Assembly: GCA_023229525.1 (NCBI GenBank)
Contig: JALNZC010000021.1
Location: forward strand, 1-64,000
Length of the DNA: 64,000 nucleotides
Origin: Bacteroidales bacterium
GTDB lineage: Bacteria; Bacteroidota; Bacteroidia; Bacteroidales; FEN-979
Reading direction: 5' to 3'
Positions 52,611-61,236 of this stretch are shown here, in pieces. Below the pieces are notes generated by a model. The model saw only the letters and a list, made by a program, of their open reading frames with translations. It did no database searches and was not told where the DNA came from. The translations under genes were made by a program, and so were the position numbers. The first letter of the stretch is position 1. The number at the start of each line of letters is the position of its first letter.

Positions 52611-55101
52611 AATTCATGGAGACGAACAGACCAAATTTTGAAACATTGGGATTTTGAATATCATCCAGATGGGTCATTCGCCATACCGCATCAATCCTGA
52701 AAACCTTAAAAATATTTTCAATCCCGGCACCTGCTTCCCAGTAAGGTTTTCCTTCAAACGAGCGCATCTGATCCGGGAATAGTGAATAGTTTTGGTTCTT
52801 TTCCAGCAGCGTACCGTAGACACACCTCACAGAGAGTACCTCTCTCCATTTCAGTTTCCTGAAAAGGGGTATGTGGTTGAAAAATAATCCGTCAAAGTGA
52901 TGGGTATAATAAATGCTGAACCATGTATCGCTGACAAACTCATAATAATTCATCAGGTTGGAAGCATCCATATCATAAAGGAAAGTCTGGTTTCCTTCAT
53001 GGTTCTTTAACAGGGGATAGGGTGAAGTACCCCATATTCTTCCTGCTTCTAATTTGTATTTTGACCAGCCTATAGTGGTAAAGTTAAACCATTGCTGAAT
53101 GTTCATCTGCAGTTTTTCGTATTCATAATCGCTTTTGAAGGTATTTGGGATACCATAAGCGAAACTTACGGAAATAATAGGATAATTGGAACTGATGGTA
53201 TACCTGTAAAATTCGGTATTTACGAATTTTTCATGCCACGATAACCTGGTATCCAGCCGAATCTCGGATGTATAGATTGAATTCATGAATTCAGGCGCTG
53301 CCGGACCTTCGGGAAACACAACAAACCGGGTCATCCCCAAAGGGAAAATCTCCCGGTGGGTGAAGGTCAGCGTATTGATCAGTCCATTGAACCATTCGTG
53401 CTCATAAGCCAGTTTATATTCCCGGACCATGGTCAGTTTATTGTTTGGTCCCCGGTGGAAGAGTGATGACAGGATATTATCCGTTGAAAATGCAGAAGGA
53501 CTGAGGCCGAGTTGCTCCAGATCCCATTTGAATGCTGCCGTTAAGTCCCTTCTTGGATTCTTTCTGAACATATAAATGAGATCGCCTCCGCCTTTGAACT
53601 TATTATCGAGGGTGCCGTATGCGAGGTAGCCCTGCAATTGTATCTTTTTACTGAAACTGTTGGCAGTTCTTCCTCCTACCCTGAACCTGGCTCCTTCTAT
53701 AGCATTATAGCTGAACACCTTGAAATAAGGTCCGAGTTCAAACTTACCCCAGCTCAAATACCCAGTTGCAATTCCGTAAATTATGTCGGAGTAAGTCCGG
53801 AAAGTTGGAATTTTTTTAACGGAATCCACCATTTTATATATTCCTGCTTCGGTTTCGCTGAGTTTGTCGGGCCTGTTATTGGACCAAAACGCATCATCCT
53901 TTTTGTTTGATTCCGGTTCAACAATGACGTTGGAAGGTTGGGAAAGAAATTTTTCAGTTTCAGGAATGTCAAATTGAAAATCGGAGTAATGAACAGTCCG
54001 GTGCGCAAAGAACCCGACCACCTTCCGTGCATTCTCAATGATATTGAAATCCACGGAAAATTTATCCTTTGTGAGAAGCCAGAACCGATTATCGGTCCAT
54101 TCATATTCCTGCGCAATTGCCAGGTCGTTGATAAAATTGATGTTGGCGTCGCTTGCAATGCGCATTTCAACCTTTCTTACAGCAAAAGTCGTATCCGTGA
54201 TCCAGATGTTCCCGGTAAAGGTCAGTTCCTGTTTCCGTTTTGGCTTGAACATCAGATGGTAGCACCAGTTTTGTCCGATAAAAGATGAATCAACTAGGTA
54301 ATATTTATATACCTCCAGTCCGAAATCCGAGATAGGGCTTGTAAAATTTTTATCGAAAATGGAGACATAGTTTTTATAAACATCGACCTCCTGTGACTGA
54401 TTTCCAAGGAACTGCGATACACTCTGGTTTTCGAGACCGGAGAGACGGTTAGCTTGAATAATCTCTTTTTTCGACCGGGGTGATTTTCTGTAATAGACAT
54501 CCGACATAGTCTCTGACAGGAAGACAGGCAGGAAGGATTTACCGTTGATGGTGGATGTGTCAATATAGTTCCATACGAATTCAAATGGTTTGAACAGTTT
54601 CCTGTTTCTTAGTTTTTCGCTGATATTATTTGCATCGATTTCAATCTTGGTGTAGGCTTTGTATTGGTATGTGTCGAACGACTGCAGCATATTCGAGTTT
54701 TTATGTGCAATAACTTTTTTCAAAATAACATCCGCAGGATTTCCTTTATAATGGACGACCACTTCCTGCAGGTTATACTGTCGGGGTGTCAGCGAAAAGT
54801 CAAGGGTCTGAAACTGATACATACTGATTTTTTTTGTTGAGTCATAATATCCGAGGAGAGAAGCCTTCAGGCTGTCGGCTTTAACCTTAAATTCCAGAGA
54901 ATAATTTCCGTTAAAATCAGTCAGAGTTCCCAGTGTCGTTCCTTTAACTATCATGTTAACAAAAGGGATCGCTTCTCCGGTCGTGGCATCTTTAACATGA
55001 CCCATGATTTTGGTCACCTGGGATTTTGCCGTCAATGAAAAGACGGCAATAAAAAAGAAATAAAGGGGTATTAAAGTTTTTAGCCCCCATTTCTGAAGCA
55101 T
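52600..55101 (-). CDS. DUF5686 family outer-membrane protein with carboxypeptidase-regulatory-like domain
   Basis: 833 residues, ATG at 55101; the signal peptide ends near SLTAKSQ. Residues ~30-115 are a CarboxypepD_reg-like domain (GHVKDATTGEAIPFVNMIVKGT). Then comes the DUF5686 body, starting VVVHYKGNPADVILKKVIAHK and containing FLPVFLSETMSDVYYRKSP, WITDTTFAVRKVEMRI and a C-terminal barrel-like part ending GLFVSMNFTF. This is a common Bacteroidota surface protein of unknown function. No TonB plug is present, so it is not a transporter. It is the last chromosomal gene before the integrated element. Confidence 0.9.
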   Translation of the reverse strand: MLQKWGLKTLIPLYFFFIAVFSLTAKSQVTKIMGHVKDATTGEAIPFVNMIVKGTTLGTLTDFNGNYSLEFKVKADSLKASLLGYYDSTKKISMYQFQTLDFSLTPRQYNLQEVVVHYKGNPADVILKKVIAHKNSNMLQSFDTYQYKAYTKIEIDANNISEKLRNRKLFKPFEFVWNYIDTSTINGKSFLPVFLSETMSDVYYRKSPRSKKEIIQANRLSGLENQSVSQFLGNQSQEVDVYKNYVSIFDKNFTSPISDFGLEVYKYYLVDSSFIGQNWCYHLMFKPKRKQELTFTGNIWITDTTFAVRKVEMRIASDANINFINDLAIAQEYEWTDNRFWLLTKDKFSVDFNIIENARKVVGFFAHRTVHYSDFQFDIPETEKFLSQPSNVIVEPESNKKDDAFWSNNRPDKLSETEAGIYKMVDSVKKIPTFRTYSDIIYGIATGYLSWGKFELGPYFKVFSYNAIEGARFRVGGRTANSFSKKIQLQGYLAYGTLDNKFKGGGDLIYMFRKNPRRDLTAAFKWDLEQLGLSPSAFSTDNILSSLFHRGPNNKLTMVREYKLAYEHEWFNGLINTLTFTHREIFPLGMTRFVVFPEGPAAPEFMNSIYTSEIRLDTRLSWHEKFVNTEFYRYTISSNYPIISVSFAYGIPNTFKSDYEYEKLQMNIQQWFNFTTIGWSKYKLEAGRIWGTSPYPLLKNHEGNQTFLYDMDASNLMNYYEFVSDTWFSIYYTHHFDGLFFNHIPLFRKLKWREVLSVRCVYGTLLEKNQNYSLFPDQMRSFEGKPYWEAGAGIENIFKVFRIDAVWRMTHLDDIQNPNVSKFGLFVSMNFTF

Positions 55102-55271
55102 CGTAGGTTCGGATTATAATTTTAGTAAAGGTGGCAATAATGTGAATTAAGATTAATTAAACAAATGTACATGACATTTTCTAAATTTCACACAGACACA
55201 TAAAAATCAAGACCAGATTTATAGGAGAAAATTACAAAAATCGTCAGACAGTAATTGAGATGTCATGATCA

Positions 55272-55314
55272 CAAAAAGAACAGCCACCTACTGAAAAACA
55301 CGTAAGTGGCTGTT
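55272..55314 (-). terminator. Displaced original terminator of tRNA-Arg
   Basis: Minus-strand hairpin of AACAGCCACTTAC and GTAGGTGGCTGTT arms (one mismatch) followed by CTTTTT. It lies directly beyond the 3' tRNA fragment, as expected for the original terminator pushed away by integration. Confidence 0.7.
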
Positions 55315-55320
55315 CATTTT

Positions 55321-55366
55321 GTGACCCCGGAGGGATTCAAACCCCCAACCTTCTGATCCGTAGTCA
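55321..55366. repeat. Left attachment site: 46-bp copy of the tRNA-Arg 3' half
   Basis: Perfect match to 62,950-62,995, starting GTGACCCCGGAGGG and ending GATCCGTAGTCA. It covers the tRNA 3' end through the anticodon and then diverges. This marks one end of the integrated element. Confidence 0.93.
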
Positions 55367-55536
55367 TAATTTGAATACTTTTCGTTGTTTTATAATATTT
55401 GAGTAAATATACGATGTATGTCATGTTTACTGTACATACTGATATATTTATTTTTATTTTATATTACTTTTTTGTTGCTTTCTGTATTCAATGTATGTAT
55501 ATTTGTATTCAATATTTAAAATTGAAGATAAAAGAC

Positions 55537-56889
55537 ATGGAACGGAAACAACGAAAAGAAGTTACAACTGCAATCATGCTGGAAAAAAGAATGCCACGCA
55601 AGGGCGGTAATTATCCTGTCAAGTTGAGGGTAACATTTGACCGGAAGCAAAAATTCTATACGATCCGTTATGTACCCGAGAAAATTGGCGATGATTTCAC
55701 AGAGAACCAGAAATATTGGTTAAGAAAGAAAGATAAGAGCATTTCCATGTCTGAACATGAATTTAAAAAGGTCATGAAGGGCAACTCAATGGAACCATAT
55801 AAAACAATGACGATATACCTGCAAACACAGGAAGAACAAGCCCAGACCACTAAGGAAAAGGTCAAACCATTCACGTTTGAAGGATTCGAGGCGGAGTACT
55901 TTTCAAAGCCAAAAGATAAAGACGATTTATTTTCAGTAATGGATACCACTGGAAAAGAAATGCGCGAAGCTGGCAGGATTAGCACAGCAGTCACTTTTGA
56001 ATGTGCTCTAAAGTCATTAAAAGATTTTACCGCAAAAGAAATATTCTCATTTGCAAATGTCAACGTGAAGTGGTTAAAAGATTACGAAAAATGGATGCTG
56101 GAACCCCGTATCGTTAACATTGGTAAAAAAGTAAAGACAAAGAACAACAGCCGTACTACTGTAGGTATTTACCTGCGGAATGTGCGAACCGTATTTAATC
56201 GGGTTAAACCTGTCGGGGTGCTTTATCCGTTTGGCAAACCTAAATCTGGTTTGTATGCGATCCCAAAAGGAAAGAACACAAAAAAGGCACTAACCCAGGC
56301 TGATGTTGCAAAAATAGCAGGGTATAACGCTATTCAGGGGACAGTTGAAGAGAAAAGCCGGGATTTATGGTTATTCAGCTACTTATGTAACGGAATTAAC
56401 ATTAAAGACGTGGTACGATTAAAGTATGCGAACATTGCCGGCGACAAAATCACATTAATAAGGGCCAAAACAGCCGAGTCAGTGGAAGAGCAAACCACAA
56501 TAGATATAATCATAACCCGTCAGATCGGCAGGATCATTGACCGCCATGGCAACAAACCAGGTACGAAGGATCAATATATTTTTGATATACTTCACAATGG
56601 CATGACCCCCCAGGATGAATATCGGGCAATTCAACAGGCAGTCCAAACGATCAACAAAAACATGATCAATGTCTGTAATGCAATCGAAATTGAAAAGGTT
56701 ACGACCTATACAGCCCGCCACAGTTTTGCAACTGTATTGAAGCGATCCGGTGCATCAGTTGAGTTTATCAGTGAATCCTTAGGGCATAAGAACAAGCAGA
56801 CCACGCAAAACTACCTTGCAGGGTTTGAGGATGAAGAAAAGCGCAAATGGGCTGAAAAACTGCTACCTGATCCAGATTCAGTAAAATAA
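55537..56889 (+). CDS. int: Tyrosine recombinase (integrase) of the tRNA-Arg element
   Basis: 450 residues from the ATG at 55537. This start is chosen because the domain begins at ERKQRKEVTTAIMLEKRM; the frame upstream encodes an improbable hydrophobic run. An arm-binding domain (~1-60), a SAM-like core-binding domain (~110-210) and a catalytic domain (~240-440) are visible. The catalytic part has YTARHSFAT, LGHKNKQTTQ and the nucleophile Tyr about 426 in NYLAGF. Where most family members have the first conserved Arg, this protein reads YLCNGINIKD; a missing Arg I is known from the CTnDOT integrase, so it belongs to that Bacteroidota lineage. It lies next to the left att copy, the classical position. 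A strong terminator follows. Confidence 0.93.
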   Translation: MERKQRKEVTTAIMLEKRMPRKGGNYPVKLRVTFDRKQKFYTIRYVPEKIGDDFTENQKYWLRKKDKSISMSEHEFKKVMKGNSMEPYKTMTIYLQTQEEQAQTTKEKVKPFTFEGFEAEYFSKPKDKDDLFSVMDTTGKEMREAGRISTAVTFECALKSLKDFTAKEIFSFANVNVKWLKDYEKWMLEPRIVNIGKKVKTKNNSRTTVGIYLRNVRTVFNRVKPVGVLYPFGKPKSGLYAIPKGKNTKKALTQADVAKIAGYNAIQGTVEEKSRDLWLFSYLCNGINIKDVVRLKYANIAGDKITLIRAKTAESVEEQTTIDIIITRQIGRIIDRHGNKPGTKDQYIFDILHNGMTPQDEYRAIQQAVQTINKNMINVCNAIEIEKVTTYTARHSFATVLKRSGASVEFISESLGHKNKQTTQNYLAGFEDEEKRKWAEKLLPDPDSVK

Positions 56890-57203
56890 TATTTATTAAA
56901 ATTCAGCATGAAGGACGGGCCCCCGTCCTTTTTTTTTCTCAAATCCAAAGAATTGAACTTTATTTTTTTGAGCAAACCAGGAGTAGATTTTTTGGAAAAA
57001 TCAAATATTCCTGATTATATGATATTGATTATCTGTTTGTTGTAAATATTTGTTACGTTAGAAATTATAAAAACGGTCTTCGTTTCATTTCTTTTCTGCA
57101 ATATTACGTTGATTTACTGTATGTTAGTGATTTTTTGTGAATTTGACTTAATTTTCATCATAACCGAAATTTGCAGCAACAAACTATATTAAATAGGCAA
57201 AAA
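56890..57203. other. 314-bp AT-rich region between integrase and the xis-like gene
   Basis: Holds the integrase terminator and about 260 bp of AT-rich, T-tract-containing DNA. No gene. Likely the promoter region of the following operon and a possible recombinase or excisionase binding area. Confidence 0.5.
56911..56937 (+). terminator. Intrinsic terminator of the integrase gene
   Basis: Stem AAGGACGG (56,911-56,918) and CCGTCCTT (56,923-56,930) around GCCC, followed by a run of T to 56,937; 22 bp after the integrase stop. Confidence 0.92.
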
Positions 57204-57389
57204 ATGGGTAAAAAAGAAAAAAACGAACTAATGACAAGAGATGAAGTCCAACGGTTATTAAAAGTATCAGGTGTTACATTATCAAAGTTCACAAAATCCG
57301 GATGTCTCACTTTTTATAGAATAGGCCGTCGCTATCTGTATGACCGGACAGAGATATTAAACGAAATCAGAAATGGTAAAACTGTTTAA
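57204..57389 (+). CDS. Excisionase-like HTH protein (first of two)
   Basis: 61 residues from the ATG at 57204; the TTG at 57171 only adds a polar tail. It is a HTH_17/MerR-like DNA-binding domain: LMTRDEVQRLLKVSGVTLSKF, then a wing with TFYRIGRRYLYDRTEILNEI. This is the layout of excisionase/TorI-type directionality proteins and of the HTH proteins that accompany integrases in Bacteroidota elements. It is followed immediately by a second HTH gene (1 bp between stop and ATG), so both are on one transcript. Probable role: excision and/or control of element genes. Confidence 0.82.
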   Translation: MGKKEKNELMTRDEVQRLLKVSGVTLSKFTKSGCLTFYRIGRRYLYDRTEILNEIRNGKTV

Positions 57390-57390
57390 A

Positions 57391-57738
57391 ATGACGAACC
57401 CTTTTGAAGAATTGGCAGATAGGTTGGATCGAAGGTTGGATCGAATTGAAGCCCTATTATTAGAAAAGAGCAACAGCCAGTTGTCAGAATCCATCTTACC
57501 AAAAAAAGATGATTTGCTGAATATAAAACAGGCGGCGCAATTATTAAATATGGCAAAAGGATCTATATATCAGCTTGTCCATAAAGGAACAGTGCCTTAT
57601 ATGAAACGATCGAAAAAGTTATATTTCTCAGAAAAAGAACTTCGCCAGTGGCTTCAATCGGGACGACGACAAACAGTTCAGGAAATACAAAAGGAAGCCG
57701 TGAACGCATTATCGGTAGAAAAAACTAGAACTGTTTAA
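57391..57738 (+). CDS. HTH_17 (excisionase-like) protein with N-terminal coiled coil
   Basis: 115 residues from the ATG at 57391, just after the previous stop; an ATG at 57373 inside the preceding gene is less likely. Residues ~1-25 form a charged helix (ELADRLDRRLDRIEALLLEK). Residues ~45-95 are the HTH: LNIKQAAQLLNMAKGSIYQLVHKGTVPYM-type text ending KLYFSEKELRQWLQSG. The family binds DNA and often helps excision or replication initiation of Bacteroidota elements. Two different HTH proteins in tandem suggest one for excision and one for regulation or replication. Confidence 0.85.
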   Translation: MTNPFEELADRLDRRLDRIEALLLEKSNSQLSESILPKKDDLLNIKQAAQLLNMAKGSIYQLVHKGTVPYMKRSKKLYFSEKELRQWLQSGRRQTVQEIQKEAVNALSVEKTRTV

Positions 57739-57741
57739 AAT

Positions 57742-58236
57742 ATGGAGCTCAGTAATATACTAACAAAAAGTAAACTAGCTCTTCAGCTATTAAATCAGGC
57801 TGCATATAATACCATGCGATTCAAATATCCACTAATCCAGTCTGAATTATTACCACGGCCGAAATATTCGGATAAAACCATAAAAGGTCTCACCAGTTGC
57901 ATTATTGCATATTTAAGGTACAAAGGGAACCAAGCGGAACGGATAAGTGTCACAGGCCGCAGAATCGACCAAAGAAAGACCTATGCAGACGTTTTAGGAA
58001 ACAGTCGACAAATTGGCTCATTCAAGTGGATACCGTCGTCTATGCAGACCAGCACATCGGATATTTCCGCAACCATTAAAGGCAGAAGTATTAAAATTGA
58101 AGTTAAGGTTGGCGGGGACAAACAAAGACCAGCACAAGTAGAATATCAGAAAAAAATTGAAGCCGCCGGCGGGCTTTATGTTATCGCTAACAGTTTTCAG
58201 CAGTTTTATGAATGGTATCAATTGACTTTAAAGTAA
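57742..58236 (+). CDS. PD-(D/E)XK nuclease-like protein (VRR-NUC type)
   Basis: 164 residues, ATG at 57742, 3 bp after the preceding stop. The C-terminal half has the VRR-NUC pattern: SDI (Asp ~107), IEVKVGGDKQRPAQ (Glu ~120, Lys ~122, Gln ~128) and a second Gln about 136, ending with AGGLYVIANSFQQFYEW. The N-terminal ~90 residues are basic and helical with no family I recognise. VRR-NUC proteins cut branched or structured DNA (FAN1, phage homologues), so a role in resolving replication or recombination intermediates with the polymerase encoded downstream is inferred. Assignment is by motif only. Confidence 0.7.
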   Translation: MELSNILTKSKLALQLLNQAAYNTMRFKYPLIQSELLPRPKYSDKTIKGLTSCIIAYLRYKGNQAERISVTGRRIDQRKTYADVLGNSRQIGSFKWIPSSMQTSTSDISATIKGRSIKIEVKVGGDKQRPAQVEYQKKIEAAGGLYVIANSFQQFYEWYQLTLK

Positions 58237-58287
58237 CAAAAAAACCGGCAGCCATGGCAGGCGTAACCGGGTATAATTTTAAACAGG

Positions 58288-58407
58288 ATGAACAAAGATA
58301 ATGAATTTACCTATAAATCAAAGAAAGGTAGATTGTTTTCCCTACAAGAACAATGGATTTGGTGCACTATAGATACAGCCTATTATTGTAAAATTTCAGG
58401 GGTATGA
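58288..58407 (+). CDS. 39-residue ORF translationally coupled to the polymerase-like gene
   Basis: Begins with ATGAACAAAG after AAACAGG and encodes MNKDNEFTYKSKK... with a Trp- and Cys-containing second half (QWIWCTIDTAYYCK), ending GV. Its TGA overlaps the next ATG as ATGA, the arrangement of coupled genes. No family is recognised. It may be a small protein or a leader that controls translation of the polymerase-like gene. Confidence 0.45.
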   Translation: MNKDNEFTYKSKKGRLFSLQEQWIWCTIDTAYYCKISGV

Positions 58408-59768
58408 AAATACTAGTACCGCAATGTTTGGATATTGGCAAAATATTGCAGGAAAATCCCCCCGTATTCTCATATCACAAAGATCATTTCCTTTATATCC
58501 TTCACCAGATCACAGAAATCCCTGCAAATGACAAGCATGTTATTAACAATGAGGGATTCGTGCCGATTAAAGTCAGATATTTGCAAAACTGTTTCAGAAA
58601 TTATAAGTTGTATCTAACATATCTGATTCAATATCGGATTCTAGAAACTGACAATCATTTCATTATAGGCAAGAAGTCAAAAGGGTATCGGTTCAGTGAA
58701 AAATACCGTGATATTAACAAGCAAGTTGAGATTATTAATCATCGAGAATATACTCAAACCAATAAAAACCGAGTTAAGAAAAGCAAAAAGGCAGCCACAC
58801 GTTATCCATGGCTTTATAAGGGCTTTAATACAAAATTAAATATTGATTTTACAGCGGCAGTAGCTTACCTTCAATCCAATCTACAACAAGATTTAACTCA
58901 TGAAAATCCAAAGGCCTACCTTAAATACAATGCGTCTTTTTATGCGGCCACCAAAATAAAAGATCACGATTTTTTCTTTAGCATTGACGATAAGGGAGGC
59001 AGACTTTACACAAACCTGACACAATTTAAAAAGGAATTGCGAAATTTTGTTGAATATGACGGGAAACGGTTGGTTTCTATTGATATTAGTAACTCGCAAC
59101 CATTTGTAAGCACACTAGTATTGGGGTTGAAATTTTATACAAATTCAGAAATAACAGAGGCAACACCAAATAATCAACAAATAAATTACAAAAATATCAA
59201 AAGAGAATACTCTAACAAATTACCAATAGAAGAAATTACTAATATCATTACGATACAACCGAATGAGGAAACCATTGACAATACTGATATTCCAGACGTT
59301 ATTTTATATCGACAAAAAGTTGTCGAAGGACAGCTTTATGAATACATTGCAGAGGAAATAAAAAAGCGGACTGGGCGGGAGATTATAAGAAAGGAAATAA
59401 AGGATATAATCTATACGGTTTTATTTTCTGATAACAGATTTATAGGCCAAAAGAAAGCTATTTACAAACGCATCTTTAGGGATATTTTTCCTACAGTTTA
59501 TAAAATATTTTGCTTAATCAAGAAACATGGAGGAAACACTTTAGCTATAATTCTCCAAGGGATAGAGGCTATTTTCATGTTAGATATTATTTCAACAAGG
59601 ATAGCTAGGGAAAATCCAGATATGACGATGTTTACCATACATGACTCGATTGTCTGTGAAGTTGGTTGGGAGGATTATGTTTCTGGCATCATCCGTGAAG
59701 AGGCTCAAAAATGTTTTGGATTCAGCCCCCATTTGAAAATTGAATACTGGAGACAAAAAGCGGAATAG
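58404..59768 (+). CDS. Family-A DNA polymerase-like protein, minimal form
   Basis: 454 residues, ATG at 58404. The last ~260 residues carry the order of family-A polymerase motifs: motif A SIDISNSQP with Asp 227; motif B RKEIKDIIYTVLF with Arg 329, Lys 333, Tyr 337 and Phe 341, spaced as Arg754/Lys758/Phe762/Tyr766 in E. coli Pol I; LQGIEA (385-390) like the IQGTAAD segment; and motif C TIHDSI with His 413 and Asp 414. The upstream GGRLYTNLTQFKKELR (198-213) is also typical of these enzymes. There is no exonuclease domain. The position of Pol I Glu710 reads Gln 232, which could alter sugar choice. The N-terminal ~190 residues match nothing I know. Probable role: replication or repair synthesis for the element, possibly primase-like. 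Activity is inferred. Confidence 0.7.
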   Translation: MKILVPQCLDIGKILQENPPVFSYHKDHFLYILHQITEIPANDKHVINNEGFVPIKVRYLQNCFRNYKLYLTYLIQYRILETDNHFIIGKKSKGYRFSEKYRDINKQVEIINHREYTQTNKNRVKKSKKAATRYPWLYKGFNTKLNIDFTAAVAYLQSNLQQDLTHENPKAYLKYNASFYAATKIKDHDFFFSIDDKGGRLYTNLTQFKKELRNFVEYDGKRLVSIDISNSQPFVSTLVLGLKFYTNSEITEATPNNQQINYKNIKREYSNKLPIEEITNIITIQPNEETIDNTDIPDVILYRQKVVEGQLYEYIAEEIKKRTGREIIRKEIKDIIYTVLFSDNRFIGQKKAIYKRIFRDIFPTVYKIFCLIKKHGGNTLAIILQGIEAIFMLDIISTRIARENPDMTMFTIHDSIVCEVGWEDYVSGIIREEAQKCFGFSPHLKIEYWRQKAE

Positions 59769-59886
59769 AAATGTAATTAGGAAATTTAAAACCATATAAA
59801 AAACGAATGATGACCCATATCTCATATATGTAAAAAATTGTTTTTGTTTTTATGAATGAACTTAATCCCATACCATATCCAAATCA

Positions 59887-60225
59887 ATGAGTTACACAAT
59901 TTCTTTTTATATGGCAGTTGCAAGAAATTTTCAGTTGACTTTTCAATGTTACCGGTTAATGAATCAAATTACAAAAAATCAAGTTTTTTTCTTAGATTAC
60001 TTAGTATCTAATGGATTAATCAAGAATTTTCGTACTCGTGATATTAAAATTGCTGGTATGTACAGGAATAGTGCCTGGCAGTTCTTAATTGCTCTTAAAA
60101 AAATTAACTTCATTAGTAAATCAGGCTTGTATTGGTCTGTTACTGATAAGGGGCAAACCTATTATCACGAGTTTATGAAAAAGTTTGACTACTTGAATAA
60201 CTCACCTTTCAGGTGGAAAGCATAA
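59887..60225 (+). CDS. Winged-helix-like protein of unknown function
   Basis: 112 residues, ATG at 59887. Basic and helical; FFLDYLVSNGLIKNFRTRDI followed by YRNSAWQFLIALKKINFISKSGLYWSVTDKGQTYYHEF resembles a winged helix (recognition helix then a short wing with GLYWSVTDKG). It ends the rightward operon of the element, 118 bp after the polymerase-like gene. It may regulate element genes, but there is no clear family. Confidence 0.6.
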   Translation: MSYTISFYMAVARNFQLTFQCYRLMNQITKNQVFFLDYLVSNGLIKNFRTRDIKIAGMYRNSAWQFLIALKKINFISKSGLYWSVTDKGQTYYHEFMKKFDYLNNSPFRWKA

Positions 60226-60274
60226 TAAATGTACCGTAAAAACAAATTTCATTTTTCATATCCTTGTTACTCAA

Positions 60275-60844
60275 TTAAAATCCATAGACCTCTTTGCCCG
60301 TTGGGTATTGCTTTTTACCAGTTATATGTCTGTTTATTCGGAAAGTTTTTCCTGATTCATTAAAATAATAGTTTAAATCAATATACAATTCATCACCAGT
60401 TGACCAACCCACACCTTTAAAAACAGAATTGTTACAGGTCATTTCTGCATCCATATTCGTATTTACATTATTTCGTGGTTTAAAAACGACCTCTAAACAT
60501 TCGCCACCTTTAATTTCGTTATACCCATTTTCATCAATTGTGCTATAAAATCCATAAAACTTATCCCCCTTCCGATATATTATAAATCTATAATCGACTT
60601 CATCGGGGACTGATTCTAACAATCGACTTCCCCCATTCGATAAATAATATGTTGAAAAAGTATTTGATATCTCATAAATTCCCTCCATTGTAAGATCAAT
60701 TAACTCATCCATATTTGATCTGTCAAGATTGATTGTTTTTAGAAACAAGTACTTATGAAAATCCTTTTCCGATTTATAATCTTGGGAGTACGAATTCATC
60801 TCAATTAACAGAATAAAAATACTGAGCAAGAATGTAGTTTTCAT
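60275..60844 (-). CDS. Exported protein of unknown function (cargo)
   Basis: 189 residues, ATG at 60844. N-terminal signal MKTTFLLSIFILLIEMNSYSQ, then a soluble domain with FSTYYLSNGGSRLLESVPDEVDYRF and GDKFYGFYSTIDENGYNEIKGGE. The TGxxYPTGKEVYGF-like end (TGKKQYPTGKEVYGF) is basic. No family recognised. It faces the polymerase operon and is the last gene of the leftward cargo group. Probably periplasmic. Confidence 0.72.
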   Translation of the reverse strand: MKTTFLLSIFILLIEMNSYSQDYKSEKDFHKYLFLKTINLDRSNMDELIDLTMEGIYEISNTFSTYYLSNGGSRLLESVPDEVDYRFIIYRKGDKFYGFYSTIDENGYNEIKGGECLEVVFKPRNNVNTNMDAEMTCNNSVFKGVGWSTGDELYIDLNYYFNESGKTFRINRHITGKKQYPTGKEVYGF

Positions 60845-60886
60845 ACTAACAGTTTGAAAAAAATTGTATGTTCCTAAGTTTGGTTT

Positions 60887-61222
60887 TTATTTTTTAGGTA
60901 CATAGACCTTATTCCCCTTGCTGTTGTTATAATACTGCCCTCCCTTTGACCCGGTTCGAATTATTTTACCTTTTCCATAATTATAGGCATCCGGGCTATA
61001 ATCCCTTGCCTTATATCCTTTTGACCCGGTGTAAGTATTGGTATTCGGCTTTGTTGAATAATTGTCGTGATTAGTTTTATTCTTCTGTGTTTTATAGTGC
61101 GGATTCACGTATGTTCCAGTACTTTTTTTTAAATACCCTTTTTGATAACGTGAGTTTGGATTGACTTGTGCGAATAATGACCCCGTCCAAATAAATAGTA
61201 ATATAAATAATTTAATATTCAC
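60887..61222 (-). CDS. Small exported basic protein with Tyr/Lys-rich repeats (cargo)
   Basis: 111 residues from a GTG at 61222 (signal peptide NIKLFILLFIWTGSLFAQ). The mature part is basic and repetitive, with segments such as YLKKSTGTYVNPHYKT, YSTKPNTNTYTGSKG and TGSKGGQYYNNSKGNKVYVPKK-type text split across two motifs. These resemble short 'basic adaptor' repeats (GGxYYxNSxGNKxYVP) found in many bacterial exported proteins. Function unknown; cell-envelope or DNA contact is possible because of the charge. It lies between two other exported cargo genes on the same strand. Confidence 0.68.
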   Translation of the reverse strand: MNIKLFILLFIWTGSLFAQVNPNSRYQKGYLKKSTGTYVNPHYKTQKNKTNHDNYSTKPNTNTYTGSKGYKARDYSPDAYNYGKGKIIRTGSKGGQYYNNSKGNKVYVPKK

Positions 61223-61236
61223 CTTAATATTTATAG

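Larger units (their letters stand above)
55102..55536. other. 435-bp region holding the displaced tRNA terminator and left attachment site
   Basis: No gene before the integrase. It contains about 160 bp of AT-rich DNA, the original tRNA terminator (55,272-55,314), the 46-bp att repeat (55,321-55,366) and the integrase upstream region. Confidence 0.7.
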
